64,000 nt of DNA from Novosphingobium sp. (lineage in GTDB: Bacteria > Pseudomonadota > Alphaproteobacteria > Sphingomonadales > Sphingomonadaceae): NCBI RefSeq assembly GCF_039595395.1, contig NZ_JBCNLP010000001.1, positions 930,001 to 994,000 of the forward strand. The letters run 5' to 3'. This document shows, in pieces, positions 43,275 to 52,472 of this stretch; position 1 is the first letter of the stretch, and each line of letters begins with the position of its first letter. Under the pieces are notes generated by a model. It was given only the letters and a program-made list of their open reading frames with translations, did no database searches and was not told the DNA's origin. Position numbers and translations under genes: made by a program.

Positions 43275-43312
43275 CAAAAAAGCGCCGCACCCCCAAGGGA
43301 GCGGCGCTTTTT
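43275..43312. terminator. Bidirectional terminator between the secreted protein gene and infC
   Basis: AAAAAAGCGCCGC pairs with GCGGCGCTTTTT around the loop ACCCCCAAGGGA. With A and T tracts on both sides it can end transcripts from both strands. Confidence 0.85.
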
Positions 43313-43356
43313 CATAGACTTGAACCGTTCGCCGATCGGCGAGGGCGGTTCGGGTC

Positions 43357-43899
43357 TTACTTGGGCGAAACCACCATCAGCATCTGGCGGCCCTCCATGC
43401 GCGGATAGGCCTCCACCTTGGCGATCTCGGCGATGTCTTCCTGCACGCGGCGCAGCAGGTTCATGCCCAGCTGCTGGTGCGAAAGCTCACGGCCACGGAA
43501 GCGCAGCGTCACCTTGACCTTGTCGCCTTCCTCGATGAAGCGGTGCATCGCCTTCATCTTGGTGTCGTAGTCATGGTCGTCGATGTTCGGACGCATCTTG
43601 ATCTCCTTGATCTCCTGCGTCTTCTGCGACTTGCGGGCGAGGTTCGCCTTCTTCTGCGCCTCGTAGCGGAACTTGCCGACATCGAGGAATTTGCAGACCG
43701 GCGGATCGGCGTTGGGCGACACTTCGACAAGGTCGAGCCCGGCCTCGAAGGCCTGTGCAATCGCGTCACGGGTGTTCAGCACGCCAAGGTTTTCACCTTC
43801 GCCGTCGATCACGCGCACCTTGGGCGACTGGATAAATTCGTTGTAGCGTGGCCCGCTCTTCACGGGGGGCGCCATACTGCGCCGGGGTGGGGGAGCTAT
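43357..43899 (-). CDS. infC: Translation initiation factor IF-3, probable AUA start
   Basis: IF-3 binds the 30S subunit and proof-reads start codons. Signatures are SGPRYNEFIQSPKVRVID, NLGVLNTRDAIAQAFEAGLDLVEVSPNADPPVCKFLDVGKFRYE and the C-terminal KMRPNIDDHDYDTK. An AGGAGAG ribosome site at about 43906-43912 lies 6-8 bases before an ATA codon at 43899, giving 180 residues. The first ATG (43875, 172 residues) has no ribosome site. IF-3 genes often use rare start codons for autoregulation, so AUA is the better choice. rpmI and rplT are not adjacent. Confidence 0.9.
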   Translation of the reverse strand: MAPPPRRSMAPPVKSGPRYNEFIQSPKVRVIDGEGENLGVLNTRDAIAQAFEAGLDLVEVSPNADPPVCKFLDVGKFRYEAQKKANLARKSQKTQEIKEIKMRPNIDDHDYDTKMKAMHRFIEEGDKVKVTLRFRGRELSHQQLGMNLLRRVQEDIAEIAKVEAYPRMEGRQMLMVVSPK

Positions 43900-43936
43900 A
43901 GTCTTCTCTCCTGTGGTTGCCTGTACGAGAACGGGC

Positions 43937-44001
43937 GGCACCAGAGCGCACCCCCGTTTGGGCCTTGATAAAAAGCCGTATCGGGAGTGCGCTCTGGTGC
44001 C
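43937..44001 (-). promoter_or_regulatory. Inverted repeat in the infC leader
   Basis: A 15-nt perfect inverted repeat, GGCACCAGAGCGCAC (43937-43951) and GTGCGCTCTGGTGCC (43987-44001), with a 35-nt loop. It lies 38 bases upstream of the proposed infC start on the minus strand. It could be a leader RNA hairpin or a protein-binding site. Confidence 0.5.
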
Positions 44002-44098
44002 GCGCGAACTGATAGCCCTCTTAAAGCGATTCCCGCAGGCGGCAAAGCGATATTTTCCGCTTATTCGGCGGAAAATCGGCCCTGAAAAAGGGGCTGTT

Positions 44099-44818
44099 TC
44101 AGGGCAGGGGGAAACGCAGTACCTTGCCGCCTGCCGTCACCAGCGCCTCAAGCTCGATCTGGGGTGCCAGAGCCGCGCGGATCGGCGGGGCGGAGGCATC
44201 CAGCCCGCCGGTCAGCGTGCCATGGGCGGGCAGGATCATGCGGTCCCCCGCGCGCACGGCGCAGGGGCGTGAGATGAAACGCCCCTGCAGGCGCAACCGC
44301 AGCTTGGGGTGGAAATGGCCGGAAAGTTCAGCGCCCTGCACACCGGGCTCGGCGATATGGCGCAGGGCGATGCCGCGCACAGTCAGCTCCTCGGCCACGG
44401 TGCCGGGCAGGGGTGAGTCGGCCAGACCCTCATCGTGATTGCCGGTGATCCAGACGATCTCGGCCCGCCGCGCCAGAGCATCCAGCAGATCCGCCGCCCC
44501 CGATTCGAGCCGCATCGGTCCTGCCGAGTCGTGGAAGCTGTCGCCCAGCGCATAGATCCGCCGCGCGCCTGTCGCGGCCTGCGCGGCGCTCAGGCGCTCC
44601 AGCGTTTCGCGGCTGTCGTAAGGGGGCAGGAACTGGCCGCGCTGGGCATACCAGCTCGCCTTTTCCAGATGGAGGTCCGCCACCACCAGCGCCTGCTCCT
44701 CACCCCACCACAGCGCGCGGCAGGGCGAGAAGCGCCACTCGCCCCCGGCAAAGCCGAAAGGCGCGCCGAAATCGCTCGCGTCACACGAAGGATCGGTGGG
44801 AACAGAAGGGGAAAGCAT
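44099..44818 (-). CDS. pdeM: Ligase-associated DNA damage response endonuclease PdeM-like phosphoesterase
   Basis: 239 residues, calcineurin-like metallophosphoesterase. Metal-binding motifs are VVADLHLEK, GDSFHD and WITGNHDEG, then SGHFHPKLRL, matching the PdeM family of small DNA-repair phosphoesterases. The partner ligase, exonuclease and helicase genes usually nearby are not in this window. Confidence 0.82.
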   Translation of the reverse strand: MLSPSVPTDPSCDASDFGAPFGFAGGEWRFSPCRALWWGEEQALVVADLHLEKASWYAQRGQFLPPYDSRETLERLSAAQAATGARRIYALGDSFHDSAGPMRLESGAADLLDALARRAEIVWITGNHDEGLADSPLPGTVAEELTVRGIALRHIAEPGVQGAELSGHFHPKLRLRLQGRFISRPCAVRAGDRMILPAHGTLTGGLDASAPPIRAALAPQIELEALVTAGGKVLRFPLP

Positions 44819-44897
44819 GGCTCACCCTTGCCGCGCGGCGCGGGGGATGGCAAGCGACTGTCGCCGAGTTGAAACACCATGGCCATGGGATAGCACG

Positions 44898-45761
44898 ATG
44901 ACCGACTGGACCGCCCACACACAGCAAGCCCGCGCCTGGTTCGAAAGCCTGCGCGACGCGATCTGCGGCGCCTTCGAGGCCATCGAGCGCGAGGCCGGAT
45001 CGGACGCCTCTTTCGAGTATACCCCATGGCAGCGCGCCGCTCACAATGGCGAGGATGGCGACACCGGCGGCGGCATGCGCGGCCTGATGAAGGGCAGGAT
45101 TTTCGAGAAGGTGGGGGTGAACGTCTCCACCGTCCATGGCACCTTCGCGCCCAATTTTGCCTCCAGCATCAACGGCGCCAGCGTCGAGAACCCCGGCTTT
45201 ACCGCCACCGGCATCAGCCTTGTCGCCCATATGGCCAACCCCCATGTGCCTGCCGTGCATATGAACACCCGCTTCCTCACGACCACCAAGGCATGGTTCG
45301 GCGGCGGCGCGGACCTCAATCCACCGATCCCCTATGAGGACGATACGCGGGACTTCCACGAGGCCTTCAAGGCCGCCTGCGACGCCCATGAACCCGGCGA
45401 TTACGACCGCTTCAAGGCTTGGGCCGACGACTATTTCTACATCCCCCATCGCGGCGTGCATCGCGGCGTGGGCGGTATCTTCTACGATCACCTCGATTGC
45501 GCCGATCAGGCTGGGTGGGATGCGAACTTCGCTTTCACCAAGGCCGTGGGCGAGACCTTCCTCGACATCTTCCCGCAGATCGTGCGCCGTCGCATGGCGG
45601 CGGCCTACACGCCCGCCGAGAAGCAGACCCAGCTTGAATGGCGCGGGCGCTATGCGGAATTCAATCTGGTCTATGACCGGGGCACGACCTTCGGTTTGAA
45701 AACCGGCGGGAATGTCGAGGCGATCCTGATGAGCCTGCCGCCGGAAGCGGCGTGGAGCTGA
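44898..45761 (+). CDS. hemF: Oxygen-dependent coproporphyrinogen III oxidase
   Basis: 287 residues, converting coproporphyrinogen III to protoporphyrinogen IX in heme synthesis. Signatures are FGGGADLNPPIPYEDDTRDFH, FYIPHRGVHRGVGGIFYDHL and C-terminal RGTTFGLKTGGNVEAILMSLP. The ATG at 44898 gives the family-like N-terminus; the longer frame upstream overlaps the pdeM start region. A family A repeat begins 18 bp after the stop. Confidence 0.95.
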   Translation: MTDWTAHTQQARAWFESLRDAICGAFEAIEREAGSDASFEYTPWQRAAHNGEDGDTGGGMRGLMKGRIFEKVGVNVSTVHGTFAPNFASSINGASVENPGFTATGISLVAHMANPHVPAVHMNTRFLTTTKAWFGGGADLNPPIPYEDDTRDFHEAFKAACDAHEPGDYDRFKAWADDYFYIPHRGVHRGVGGIFYDHLDCADQAGWDANFAFTKAVGETFLDIFPQIVRRRMAAAYTPAEKQTQLEWRGRYAEFNLVYDRGTTFGLKTGGNVEAILMSLPPEAAWS

Positions 45762-45778
45762 AGAAGGTAAAGAGGAAA

Positions 45779-45983
45779 TGCGAGGGCCATCGCCCTCGCG
45801 CTCCCTTTACTGTCTGCCTCAGCGCCTCGGGTTCGGCCTTGCGCCTGGTTTGCCGCGCCGCAGGCAGGGATAACAGCCTGCGGCGCCTTAGGTGGCGCTG
45901 GTGGAGAGGTGGTGCGCCACAATTCGGCACCACCACCTTTCGTCGGAAGACGTTATGGGAGCGCGAGGGGGTAACCCCCTCGC
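45779..45983. repeat. Family A repeat, copy 9 (inverted)
   Basis: About 205 bp between hemF and guaB. The left hairpin is GCGAGGGC, CATC, GCCCTCGC. The right is GCGAGGGGG, TAA, CCCCCTCGC. Reverse order of internal boxes (GCCTGCGGCGC, then GGTGGAGAG, then CGTCGGAAGACG). Confidence 0.85.
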
Positions 45984-46138
45984 TTTTCCCTTCTTAACCT
46001 CCCTCCAAAACCCCTTGTCACCAAACTGCCGCAAAAAGCCCTCTGGCGCTTTGGCATTTGCTTGATTACATGGGCCGCCACGAATCGACACGGGCTTGCA
46101 GCCCCATGCAGGCCCCACGCAAAGCGGGACAACGCATA

Positions 46139-47605
46139 GTGGCTAGCATCGACATCGCCCTCGGCCTTACTTTCGACGACGTGCTGCTGCGTCCGGCGGA
46201 ATCGGACATCGTGCCGTCCATGGCCGACACGCGCACCTTCCTCACCAAGGGCATTGCGCTCAACATTCCGGTGCTTTCCGCCGCGATGGACACCGTGACC
46301 GAGGCCGATATGGCCATCGTCATGGCGCAGCTGGGCGGCATTGGCGTGCTGCACCGCAACCTCACCATCGAGGAGCAGGCCGCCGCCGTCCGCGCCGTGA
46401 AGCGCTTCGAGAGCGGCATGGTCGTCAACCCGATCACCATCGGGCCGGATGCCACGCTGGGTGAGGCGCAGGCGCTGATGAACGCGCACAAGATCAACGG
46501 CATCCCCGTGGTCGAGGGCAGTGGCAAGCTGGTCGGCATCCTGACGCACCGCGATGTGCGCTTTGCCGACAATCAGGCCCAACCCGTGCGTGAACTGATG
46601 ACGCATGACAATCTGGCCACCGTGCGCGCCGGCGTCTCGCAGGAAGAGGCTCGCCGCCTGCTGCATGCCCGCCGCATCGAGAAGCTGCTGGTGGTGGACG
46701 ATGCCTATAAGTGCGTCGGCCTCATCACCGTGAAGGACATCGAGAAGGCGGTGAACTACCCCGCCGCCACCAAGGATGCCGCCGGTCGCCTGCGCGTCGC
46801 CGCCGCCACCACCGTGGGCGACAAGGGCTTCGCCCGCACCGAGGCGCTGCTGGATGCCGAGTGCGACGTGGTCATCATCGACACCGCCCACGGCCACAAC
46901 CGCGACGTGGCCCGCGCCGTCGAGCGCGTTAAGAAGCTCAACCCCAACGCTCAGGTCATCGCCGGCAACGTCGCGACGGCCGAGGCCACCAAGGCGCTGA
47001 TCGGCGCGGGCGCGGATGGCGTGAAGGTGGGCATCGGCCCGGGCTCGATCTGCACCACGCGCATCGTGGCGGGCGTGGGCGTGCCCCAGCTGACCGCCAT
47101 CATGGAAAGCGCCGAGGAGGCATCCAAGCACGGCGTGCCCGTGATCGGCGACGGCGGCCTGCGCACCAGCGGCGACGCGGCCAAGGCTCTGGCCGCTGGC
47201 GCCAGCTCGATCATGGTCGGCTCGCTGCTGGCCGGCACCGAGGAAGCCCCCGGCGAGACCTTCATCTATCAGGGCCGCGCCTATAAGGCCTATCGCGGCA
47301 TGGGCTCGGTGGGCGCGATGGCGCGTGGGTCTGCGGATCGCTACTTCCAGCAGGACATCAAGGACCAGATGAAGCTGGTCCCCGAAGGCATCGAGGGTCA
47401 GGTGCCCTATAAGGGGCCCGCCAAGGATGTGGTCCATCAGCTGGTCGGCGGCGTGAAGGCGGCGATGGGCTACACCGGTTCGGCGACGATCGAGGATCTG
47501 CGCACGAAGTCGAAGTTCATCCAGATCACCAACGCGGGGCTCAAGGAAAGCCACGTTCACGACGTGACGATCACGCGTGAAGCGCCGAATTACCCGACGC
47601 GTTGA
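46139..47605 (+). CDS. guaB: Inosine-5'-monophosphate dehydrogenase
   Basis: 488 residues from a GTG at 46139, oxidising IMP to XMP for GTP synthesis. It starts ASIDIALGLTFDDVLLRP as in the family. A CBS pair lies at about 95-205. The active-site loop is GIGPGSICTTR with the catalytic Cys, and the flap has SVGAMARGSADRYFQ. A longer in-frame start at 46058 lacks similarity. A family A repeat follows by 23 bp. Confidence 0.95.
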   Translation: MASIDIALGLTFDDVLLRPAESDIVPSMADTRTFLTKGIALNIPVLSAAMDTVTEADMAIVMAQLGGIGVLHRNLTIEEQAAAVRAVKRFESGMVVNPITIGPDATLGEAQALMNAHKINGIPVVEGSGKLVGILTHRDVRFADNQAQPVRELMTHDNLATVRAGVSQEEARRLLHARRIEKLLVVDDAYKCVGLITVKDIEKAVNYPAATKDAAGRLRVAAATTVGDKGFARTEALLDAECDVVIIDTAHGHNRDVARAVERVKKLNPNAQVIAGNVATAEATKALIGAGADGVKVGIGPGSICTTRIVAGVGVPQLTAIMESAEEASKHGVPVIGDGGLRTSGDAAKALAAGASSIMVGSLLAGTEEAPGETFIYQGRAYKAYRGMGSVGAMARGSADRYFQQDIKDQMKLVPEGIEGQVPYKGPAKDVVHQLVGGVKAAMGYTGSATIEDLRTKSKFIQITNAGLKESHVHDVTITREAPNYPTR

Positions 47606-47627
47606 TTCAAGGATTTGAAGGGGAAGG

Positions 47628-47865
47628 TGCGAGGGGGTTACCCCCCTCGCGCTCCCATTAGTGTCTGCGTTGTGCATAGGGTTCGGCCAAGGCGCTAAGT
47701 TTGCAGCGCCGCAGGCAATAATTCCTTGGCGCAGCCTAAGCATCACGGTTGATCTGCCTGCGGCGCTTTGCCTTGCTCAGGTGGAGAGGCTGGGCACTCG
47801 GATCGGGTGCCATTACCGTTTCGTCGGAAGACGTTATGGGAGCGCGAGGGGATAATCCCCTCGCA
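47628..47865. repeat. Family A repeat, copy 10 (inverted)
   Basis: 238 bp between guaB and the RsmB-type gene. The left hairpin is GCGAGGGGG, TTAC, CCCCCTCGC. The right is GCGAGGGGA, TAA, TCCCCTCGC. The left arm carries GTGTCTGCG and the right arm CGTCGGAAGACG, so the orientation is reversed. The inner pair GCGCCGCAGGC / GCCTGCGGCGC is kept. Confidence 0.85.
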
Positions 47866-47900
47866 TTTTTCTTTTTCCTTCTATCTGGTAATCCACCTTC

Positions 47901-49079
47901 ATGACTCCTGCTGCCCGCGTCCAAGCCGCCATTGAGATTCTCGACGCGGTGATTGCTGCGGCGAAGGCGGGCGGTGCTCCGGCGGATCGGGTGTTCAGCG
48001 AGTGGTTCCGCATGCGGCGCTTTGCCGGGTCGAAGGACCGGCGCGCGGTACGGGATCTGGTCTACAACGCCATTCGCGCCTGTGGACCGATCCCCGAGAG
48101 CGGGCGCGCGGCGATGCTGCGGCTGGTGCAGGGCGATGAGGCGCTGGCGAGCCTGTTCGACGGCGGGCGGCATGCGCCCGAGCCCATCGATCCGGCGGAG
48201 CCTGTGGCGTTGGGCGGCGTGGCTCCGGCGTGGCTGGAGCGGGCTTTGGAAAGCAGCGGGGTTTCTGGCGAGGAGGCTCTGGCGCTGCTGGATCGGGCGC
48301 CGCTCGATGTGCGGGTCAATGCGTTGAAGGCGGAGCGTGATGGGCTGGTGCTGCCGGTGGAGGGTGAGCCTTTACCTGCGCGCTATGGCTTGCGCTTTCC
48401 CGCCAACACGCCGGTCGAAAGCTGGGATGCTTACGAGCAGGGCTTGGTCGAGGTGCAGGATGGCGGCTCTCAGCTGACCTGTGAGGCGGTGGCGGCTCTG
48501 CCGGGTGAAACCGTGATCGATCTGTGCGCCGGGGCGGGGGGCAAGACTCTGGCGCTGGCGGCGAGCATGGCGGGCAAGGGTCGGCTGGTGGCCTGCGATG
48601 TGGATCGCGCGCGGCTGCAGCGTCTGGCACCTCGCGCTGAACGCGCCGGGGCGCCGCTGATCGAGACCTTGCTGATGAACCCCAACCGTGAGCTTGAGGC
48701 TCTGGCCGATCTGGTGGGCAAGGCCGAGGCGGTGTTGATCGATGCGCCCTGCAGCGGCACGGGCACATGGCGGCGCAATCCCGAGGCGCGCTGGCGGCTG
48801 TCTGAAAAGGAACTGGCCCGCGTGACCGGCATCCAGAGTCGCTTGCTGGATATTGCCGCTACTCTGGTGAAGCCGGGCGGACGGATCATCTTCGTCACCT
48901 GCTCGCTGCTGGATGCCGAGGGGGCCGATCAGGTGCAGGCCTTCCTAAGGCGCGATTCGCGTTGGCAGGCCGATGTGCTGGACTTGCCCGCAGGTCAGCC
49001 GCGCGGGGCAGGCGTCCGGATGACGCCCGCACGCGATGGCACGGACGGATTTTTCGTCGCGCGCCTTAAACGCGTGTGA
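47901..49079 (+). CDS. RsmB/NOP-family RNA (cytosine-5) methyltransferase
   Basis: 392 residues. The N-terminal NusB-like helical region is followed by the methyltransferase with the SAM motif VIDLCAGAGGKTLALAA, DAPCSGTGTWRRNPEARW (assisting Cys) and VTCSLLDAEG (catalytic Cys). It resembles RsmB, which methylates 16S rRNA C967. Exact rRNA position is inferred from family. The next ORF overlaps its end. Confidence 0.88.
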   Translation: MTPAARVQAAIEILDAVIAAAKAGGAPADRVFSEWFRMRRFAGSKDRRAVRDLVYNAIRACGPIPESGRAAMLRLVQGDEALASLFDGGRHAPEPIDPAEPVALGGVAPAWLERALESSGVSGEEALALLDRAPLDVRVNALKAERDGLVLPVEGEPLPARYGLRFPANTPVESWDAYEQGLVEVQDGGSQLTCEAVAALPGETVIDLCAGAGGKTLALAASMAGKGRLVACDVDRARLQRLAPRAERAGAPLIETLLMNPNRELEALADLVGKAEAVLIDAPCSGTGTWRRNPEARWRLSEKELARVTGIQSRLLDIAATLVKPGGRIIFVTCSLLDAEGADQVQAFLRRDSRWQADVLDLPAGQPRGAGVRMTPARDGTDGFFVARLKRV

Positions 49080-49153
49080 TAGCATCAGGTTCCATGTCGG
49101 AGACGATGTCCATACACAGGCGCGAAAGCCCCAGTACGTTCAAGGAAAAAGTC

Positions 49154-49687
49154 ATGCGTTATGCCCCGGTTGCGCTGGTCCTCTCGGCCCTTGCCGCTCT
49201 GACGGCCAGTGCGGGACAAAGCGCGACGCCCGAGGTGCTTGATCCGCGCGCCGCCGCGCTGGAGGCTCAGGGCAAGATTGCTCTGGCCAATGGCGATCTG
49301 GATCGGGCGACGGATGGTTTCGAGGCCGCTCTGGCGATCTCGCCGGGCAGCGCGGTGCTGGTGATGGATCTGGCCGATGTGGCGCGCCATCAGGCGATGC
49401 CGGGCAAGGCGCTGCATTATTACCGCGCGGTGCTGGCCCGCGATCCGGCCAATCTGGAGGCGCTCTCGGGCGAGGGTCAGGCGCTGGCGCAGAAGGGGGC
49501 CTTCGACAAGGCGAAGCGCAATCTGGCCCGGCTGGAGGCGATCTGCGGCGATGGCTGCCCGCCCGCGCGCAGTCTGGCTTCGGTCATCACCACGGCACAG
49601 GCTTCGGGGGTTCAGGCCAGTGTGACCCCTGCGGCGGCGCATGTCGTCAGCGCGGATACGCCGGGTTCGGGTGTGGTGAACAACTGA
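49154..49687 (+). CDS. Exported TPR-type protein
   Basis: 177 residues with a signal peptide (RYAPVALVLSALAALTASAGQ) and about three tetratricopeptide-like helical pairs (ALEAQGKIALANGDLDRATDGFEAAL; KALHYYRAVLARDPANLEAL). It likely works as a periplasmic scaffold. The ATG at 49154 has AAGGAA upstream; longer in-frame starts overlap the methyltransferase gene. A terminator follows. Confidence 0.75.
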   Translation: MRYAPVALVLSALAALTASAGQSATPEVLDPRAAALEAQGKIALANGDLDRATDGFEAALAISPGSAVLVMDLADVARHQAMPGKALHYYRAVLARDPANLEALSGEGQALAQKGAFDKAKRNLARLEAICGDGCPPARSLASVITTAQASGVQASVTPAAAHVVSADTPGSGVVNN

Positions 49688-49712
49688 GCCTGTCACGCAA
49701 AAGGCAGGCATG

Positions 49713-49751
49713 AAAAAAGCCGGGGTGCCTGATGGCGGCCCCGGCTTTTTT
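49713..49751. terminator. Bidirectional terminator
   Basis: AAAAAAGCCGGGG pairs with CCCCGGCTTTTTT around a 13-nt loop, between the TPR gene and the convergent rppH. Both strands have a T tract. Confidence 0.9.
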
Positions 49752-49767
49752 GCAGGTCAAAGGCCGA

Positions 49768-50268
49768 TCAGATCAGCGCCTTGAACTCTTCGAGAACCGA
49801 GCGGTAGACGCGCTTCTTGAAGGGCACGATCAGGTCGGGCAGCGTCTCGGGATTGACCCATTTCCAGTCGCAGAACTCTGCCGGATCATGGGCTTCCAGA
49901 TCGATGTCCTCGTCATGGCCGGTGAAGCGGATCAGGAACCAGTGCTGGCGCTGGCCGCGATACTTGCCCTTCCACAGCTTGCCGATCAGTTCCTCGGGCA
50001 GGTCATAGAGCAGTTCGTCGCGGGTCTGGGCCAGGATCACGCCCTGATCCTCGCGCACGCCGGTTTCCTCGGCCAGTTCGCGCCAGACGGCGGCGCGCAG
50101 ATCCTCGCCATCGTCGACGCCGCCTTGCGGCATCTGCCAGAAATCGCCTTCATGGCCACCGCTGTTCTCGCGCTGGTCGATGCGCTGGCCGACGAACACC
50201 TGACCGGCGGCGTTGACCAGCATCACCCCGACGCAAGGGCGATAGGGAAGGTGGGTAAAATCATTCAT
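49768..50268 (-). CDS. rppH: RNA pyrophosphohydrolase
   Basis: 166 residues of the Nudix superfamily. It starts FTHLPYRPCVGVMLVNAAGQVFVGQR and has the Nudix box GGVDDGEDLRAAVWRELAEETG (about residues 49-70) followed by LLYDLPEEL, as in RppH, which removes 5' pyrophosphate from mRNAs. The ATG at 50268 gives the family N-terminus. Confidence 0.92.
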   Translation of the reverse strand: MNDFTHLPYRPCVGVMLVNAAGQVFVGQRIDQRENSGGHEGDFWQMPQGGVDDGEDLRAAVWRELAEETGVREDQGVILAQTRDELLYDLPEELIGKLWKGKYRGQRQHWFLIRFTGHDEDIDLEAHDPAEFCDWKWVNPETLPDLIVPFKKRVYRSVLEEFKALI

Positions 50269-50577
50269 GCTTTCGCTGCCTTGGGGCCCCTGAGTGACCC
50301 CCTTGATAATCCTGAGAATGCGGTTTTGTCTTGCTGAAAAATCGCGGGAGACGGCCCATAAACAGGCGATTGCCGCTTGACTAGGCGGGGGCAAAGGTTT
50401 TTGGGGCACCTGTGGTTTGATGGCTGACAGAAAAACTGGATTGCGCGGGCTTGCGCTGGCGCCCAAGGGGCGGCGTGACGCGACAGGCGGCGAATCCGGC
50501 AAGGGCTGGGCGCGCAGGCCGCTCAAGGCGCGGGATGTGGAGATATCCCCCGCCATGCGATGACGAAAAGGGTATTC
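50269..50577. other. Intergenic region upstream of korA with a possible 47-codon ORF
   Basis: A divergent promoter region. A 47-codon frame (50420-50563) starts MADRKTGLRGLALAPKG, is Arg/Lys-rich, and ends with a TGA overlapping an ATG at 50560 that is in frame with korA. It lacks a clear ribosome site, so I do not call it a gene. No other structure stands out. Confidence 0.35.
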
Positions 50578-52461
50578 ATGGCAACGATTCTGGCCGACGA
50601 GGGCGCCCCCACCGCGCGCTCGACCGATAATGTTCCCGAGGCTGTGGTTGTGCGCTTCGCCGGCGATTCGGGCGATGGCATGCAGTTGACGGGCGGACAG
50701 TTCACGCTCTCCACCGCATTATCGGGCAACGATCTGGCGACCTTCCCGGATTTCCCGGCCGAGATTCGCGCGCCTCAGGGCACGCTCTTCGGTGTGTCCG
50801 CCTTCCAGATCAACTTCGGCAGCACCGAGATCACCACCGCGGGCGACCAGCCCGACGTGCTGGTGGCGATGAACCCCGCCGCGCTCAAGACCAATGTGCC
50901 GAGCCTGAAGCTGGGCGGCCTGATCATCGCCGACTCCGGCGAGTTCAACAAGCGCAACCTGGAAAAGGCCAAGTATGAGGTCAATCCGCTGGAGGACGGC
51001 AGTCTCGCCAAGTGGAACCTGCTGGCCTTCGACATCAGCGCGCTGACCCTCGAGGCGGTGAAGCCCTTCGGCCTTGGCAACAAGGAAGCGCTGCGCTGCA
51101 AGAACATGTGGACCCTCGGCCTCGCGCTGTGGATGTTCGACCGCGACCGTGAGCCGCTGATCCAGTGGCTGAAGGACAAGTTCGCCAAGGCCCCGGTGCT
51201 GGCTGATGCCAACATCGCCGCGCTGAACGCCGGCCATGCCTATGGCGAGACCGCCGAGATCGGCGGCCAGGTCAAGAAGCTGCACATCGATCCGGTGCCC
51301 TCGGCCCCCGGTCTCTACCGCACCATCACCGGTGCGGAAGCGATCAGCCTCGGTCTGGTTGCGGGCGCCCAGATGGCCGACCTGCCGATGTTCTTCGGCG
51401 GCTATCCCATCACGCCTGCCTCGGCGATCCTTCACTATCTCACCAAGATGAAGGAGTTCGGCGTCACCACCTTCCAGGCGGAAGACGAGATCGCGGCCAT
51501 CGCTTCGGCGGTCGGCGCGGCCTATGCCGGTTCGCTGGGCGTGACCTCCTCCTCGGGGCCCGGCATCGCGCTCAAGGGTGAGGCCATGGGCCTTGCCGTG
51601 ATGACCGAGCTGCCGCTGGTGATCGTCAACTCGCAGCGTGGCGGCCCCTCGACGGGTCTTCCCACCAAGACCGAGCAGAGCGACCTCTATCAGGCGATCT
51701 ATGGCCGCAACGGCGACACGCCGATGCCGGTGATCGCCGCCCGCTCGCCCGCCGACGCCTTCGAATGCGCCATCGAGGCCTGCCGCATCGCCACCCAGTT
51801 TATGACCCCGGTCATGCTGCTGACCGACGGCTACATCGGCAATGCCGCCGAGCCCTGGCATGTGCCTGACCCCGACAGCTTCAAGCCCTTCCCGGTGAAA
51901 TTCCTGGAAGAGAGCAACAATGAAGGCGGCAAGGTCCTGCCCTACAAGCGCGACGAGAACGGCGTGCGCCCCTGGATCAAGCCCGGTACCCCCGGCCTGA
52001 TGCACCGCATCGGCGGCATCGAGAAGGCGGTGGACACCGGCGATCTCGATTACTCGCCCGCCACCCACCAGCTCCAGACCGACGCCCGCAAGGACAAGGT
52101 CGACGGCATCGCCCGCCACGTTCCGGAGCAGGACATCGATCAGGGCACGCAGGGCGGCAAGCTGGCGATCGTCGGCTGGGGCAGCACCTATGGCCCGATC
52201 CGTCAGGCCGTGCGCCGCGCCCGTGCCAAGGGGCTGGACGTCAGCCACATCCATGTCCGCCATGTCTGGCCGCTGCCCACCAATCTGGGTGAGCTGCTGC
52301 ACAGCTATGACAAGGTGCTGGTGCCCGAGATGAACACCGGCCAGTTCAAGACCGTGCTGCGCGACCAATATCTGGTCGATGCCAAGCCGCTCAACAAGGT
52401 GTCGGGCCAGCCCTTCACCATTGCGGAAATCGAAGCCGCCATCGAAGCCGCTCTGGCCTGA
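50578..52461 (+). CDS. korA: 2-oxoacid:acceptor oxidoreductase, alpha subunit (KorA-like)
   Basis: 627 residues. The N-terminal gamma domain (VVVRFAGDSGDGMQLTGGQF) is fused to the alpha/beta pyrimidine domain (GGYPITPASAILHYL, QAEDEIAAIASAVGAAYAG) and a C-terminal domain. Such two-subunit enzymes oxidise 2-oxoglutarate or pyruvate with ferredoxin, making or using CoA esters. The ATG at 50578 follows AAGGG; an ATG at 50560 is possible. The substrate is inferred. Confidence 0.88.
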   Translation: MATILADEGAPTARSTDNVPEAVVVRFAGDSGDGMQLTGGQFTLSTALSGNDLATFPDFPAEIRAPQGTLFGVSAFQINFGSTEITTAGDQPDVLVAMNPAALKTNVPSLKLGGLIIADSGEFNKRNLEKAKYEVNPLEDGSLAKWNLLAFDISALTLEAVKPFGLGNKEALRCKNMWTLGLALWMFDRDREPLIQWLKDKFAKAPVLADANIAALNAGHAYGETAEIGGQVKKLHIDPVPSAPGLYRTITGAEAISLGLVAGAQMADLPMFFGGYPITPASAILHYLTKMKEFGVTTFQAEDEIAAIASAVGAAYAGSLGVTSSSGPGIALKGEAMGLAVMTELPLVIVNSQRGGPSTGLPTKTEQSDLYQAIYGRNGDTPMPVIAARSPADAFECAIEACRIATQFMTPVMLLTDGYIGNAAEPWHVPDPDSFKPFPVKFLEESNNEGGKVLPYKRDENGVRPWIKPGTPGLMHRIGGIEKAVDTGDLDYSPATHQLQTDARKDKVDGIARHVPEQDIDQGTQGGKLAIVGWGSTYGPIRQAVRRARAKGLDVSHIHVRHVWPLPTNLGELLHSYDKVLVPEMNTGQFKTVLRDQYLVDAKPLNKVSGQPFTIAEIEAAIEAALA

Positions 52462-52472
52462 GGACAAGAACG

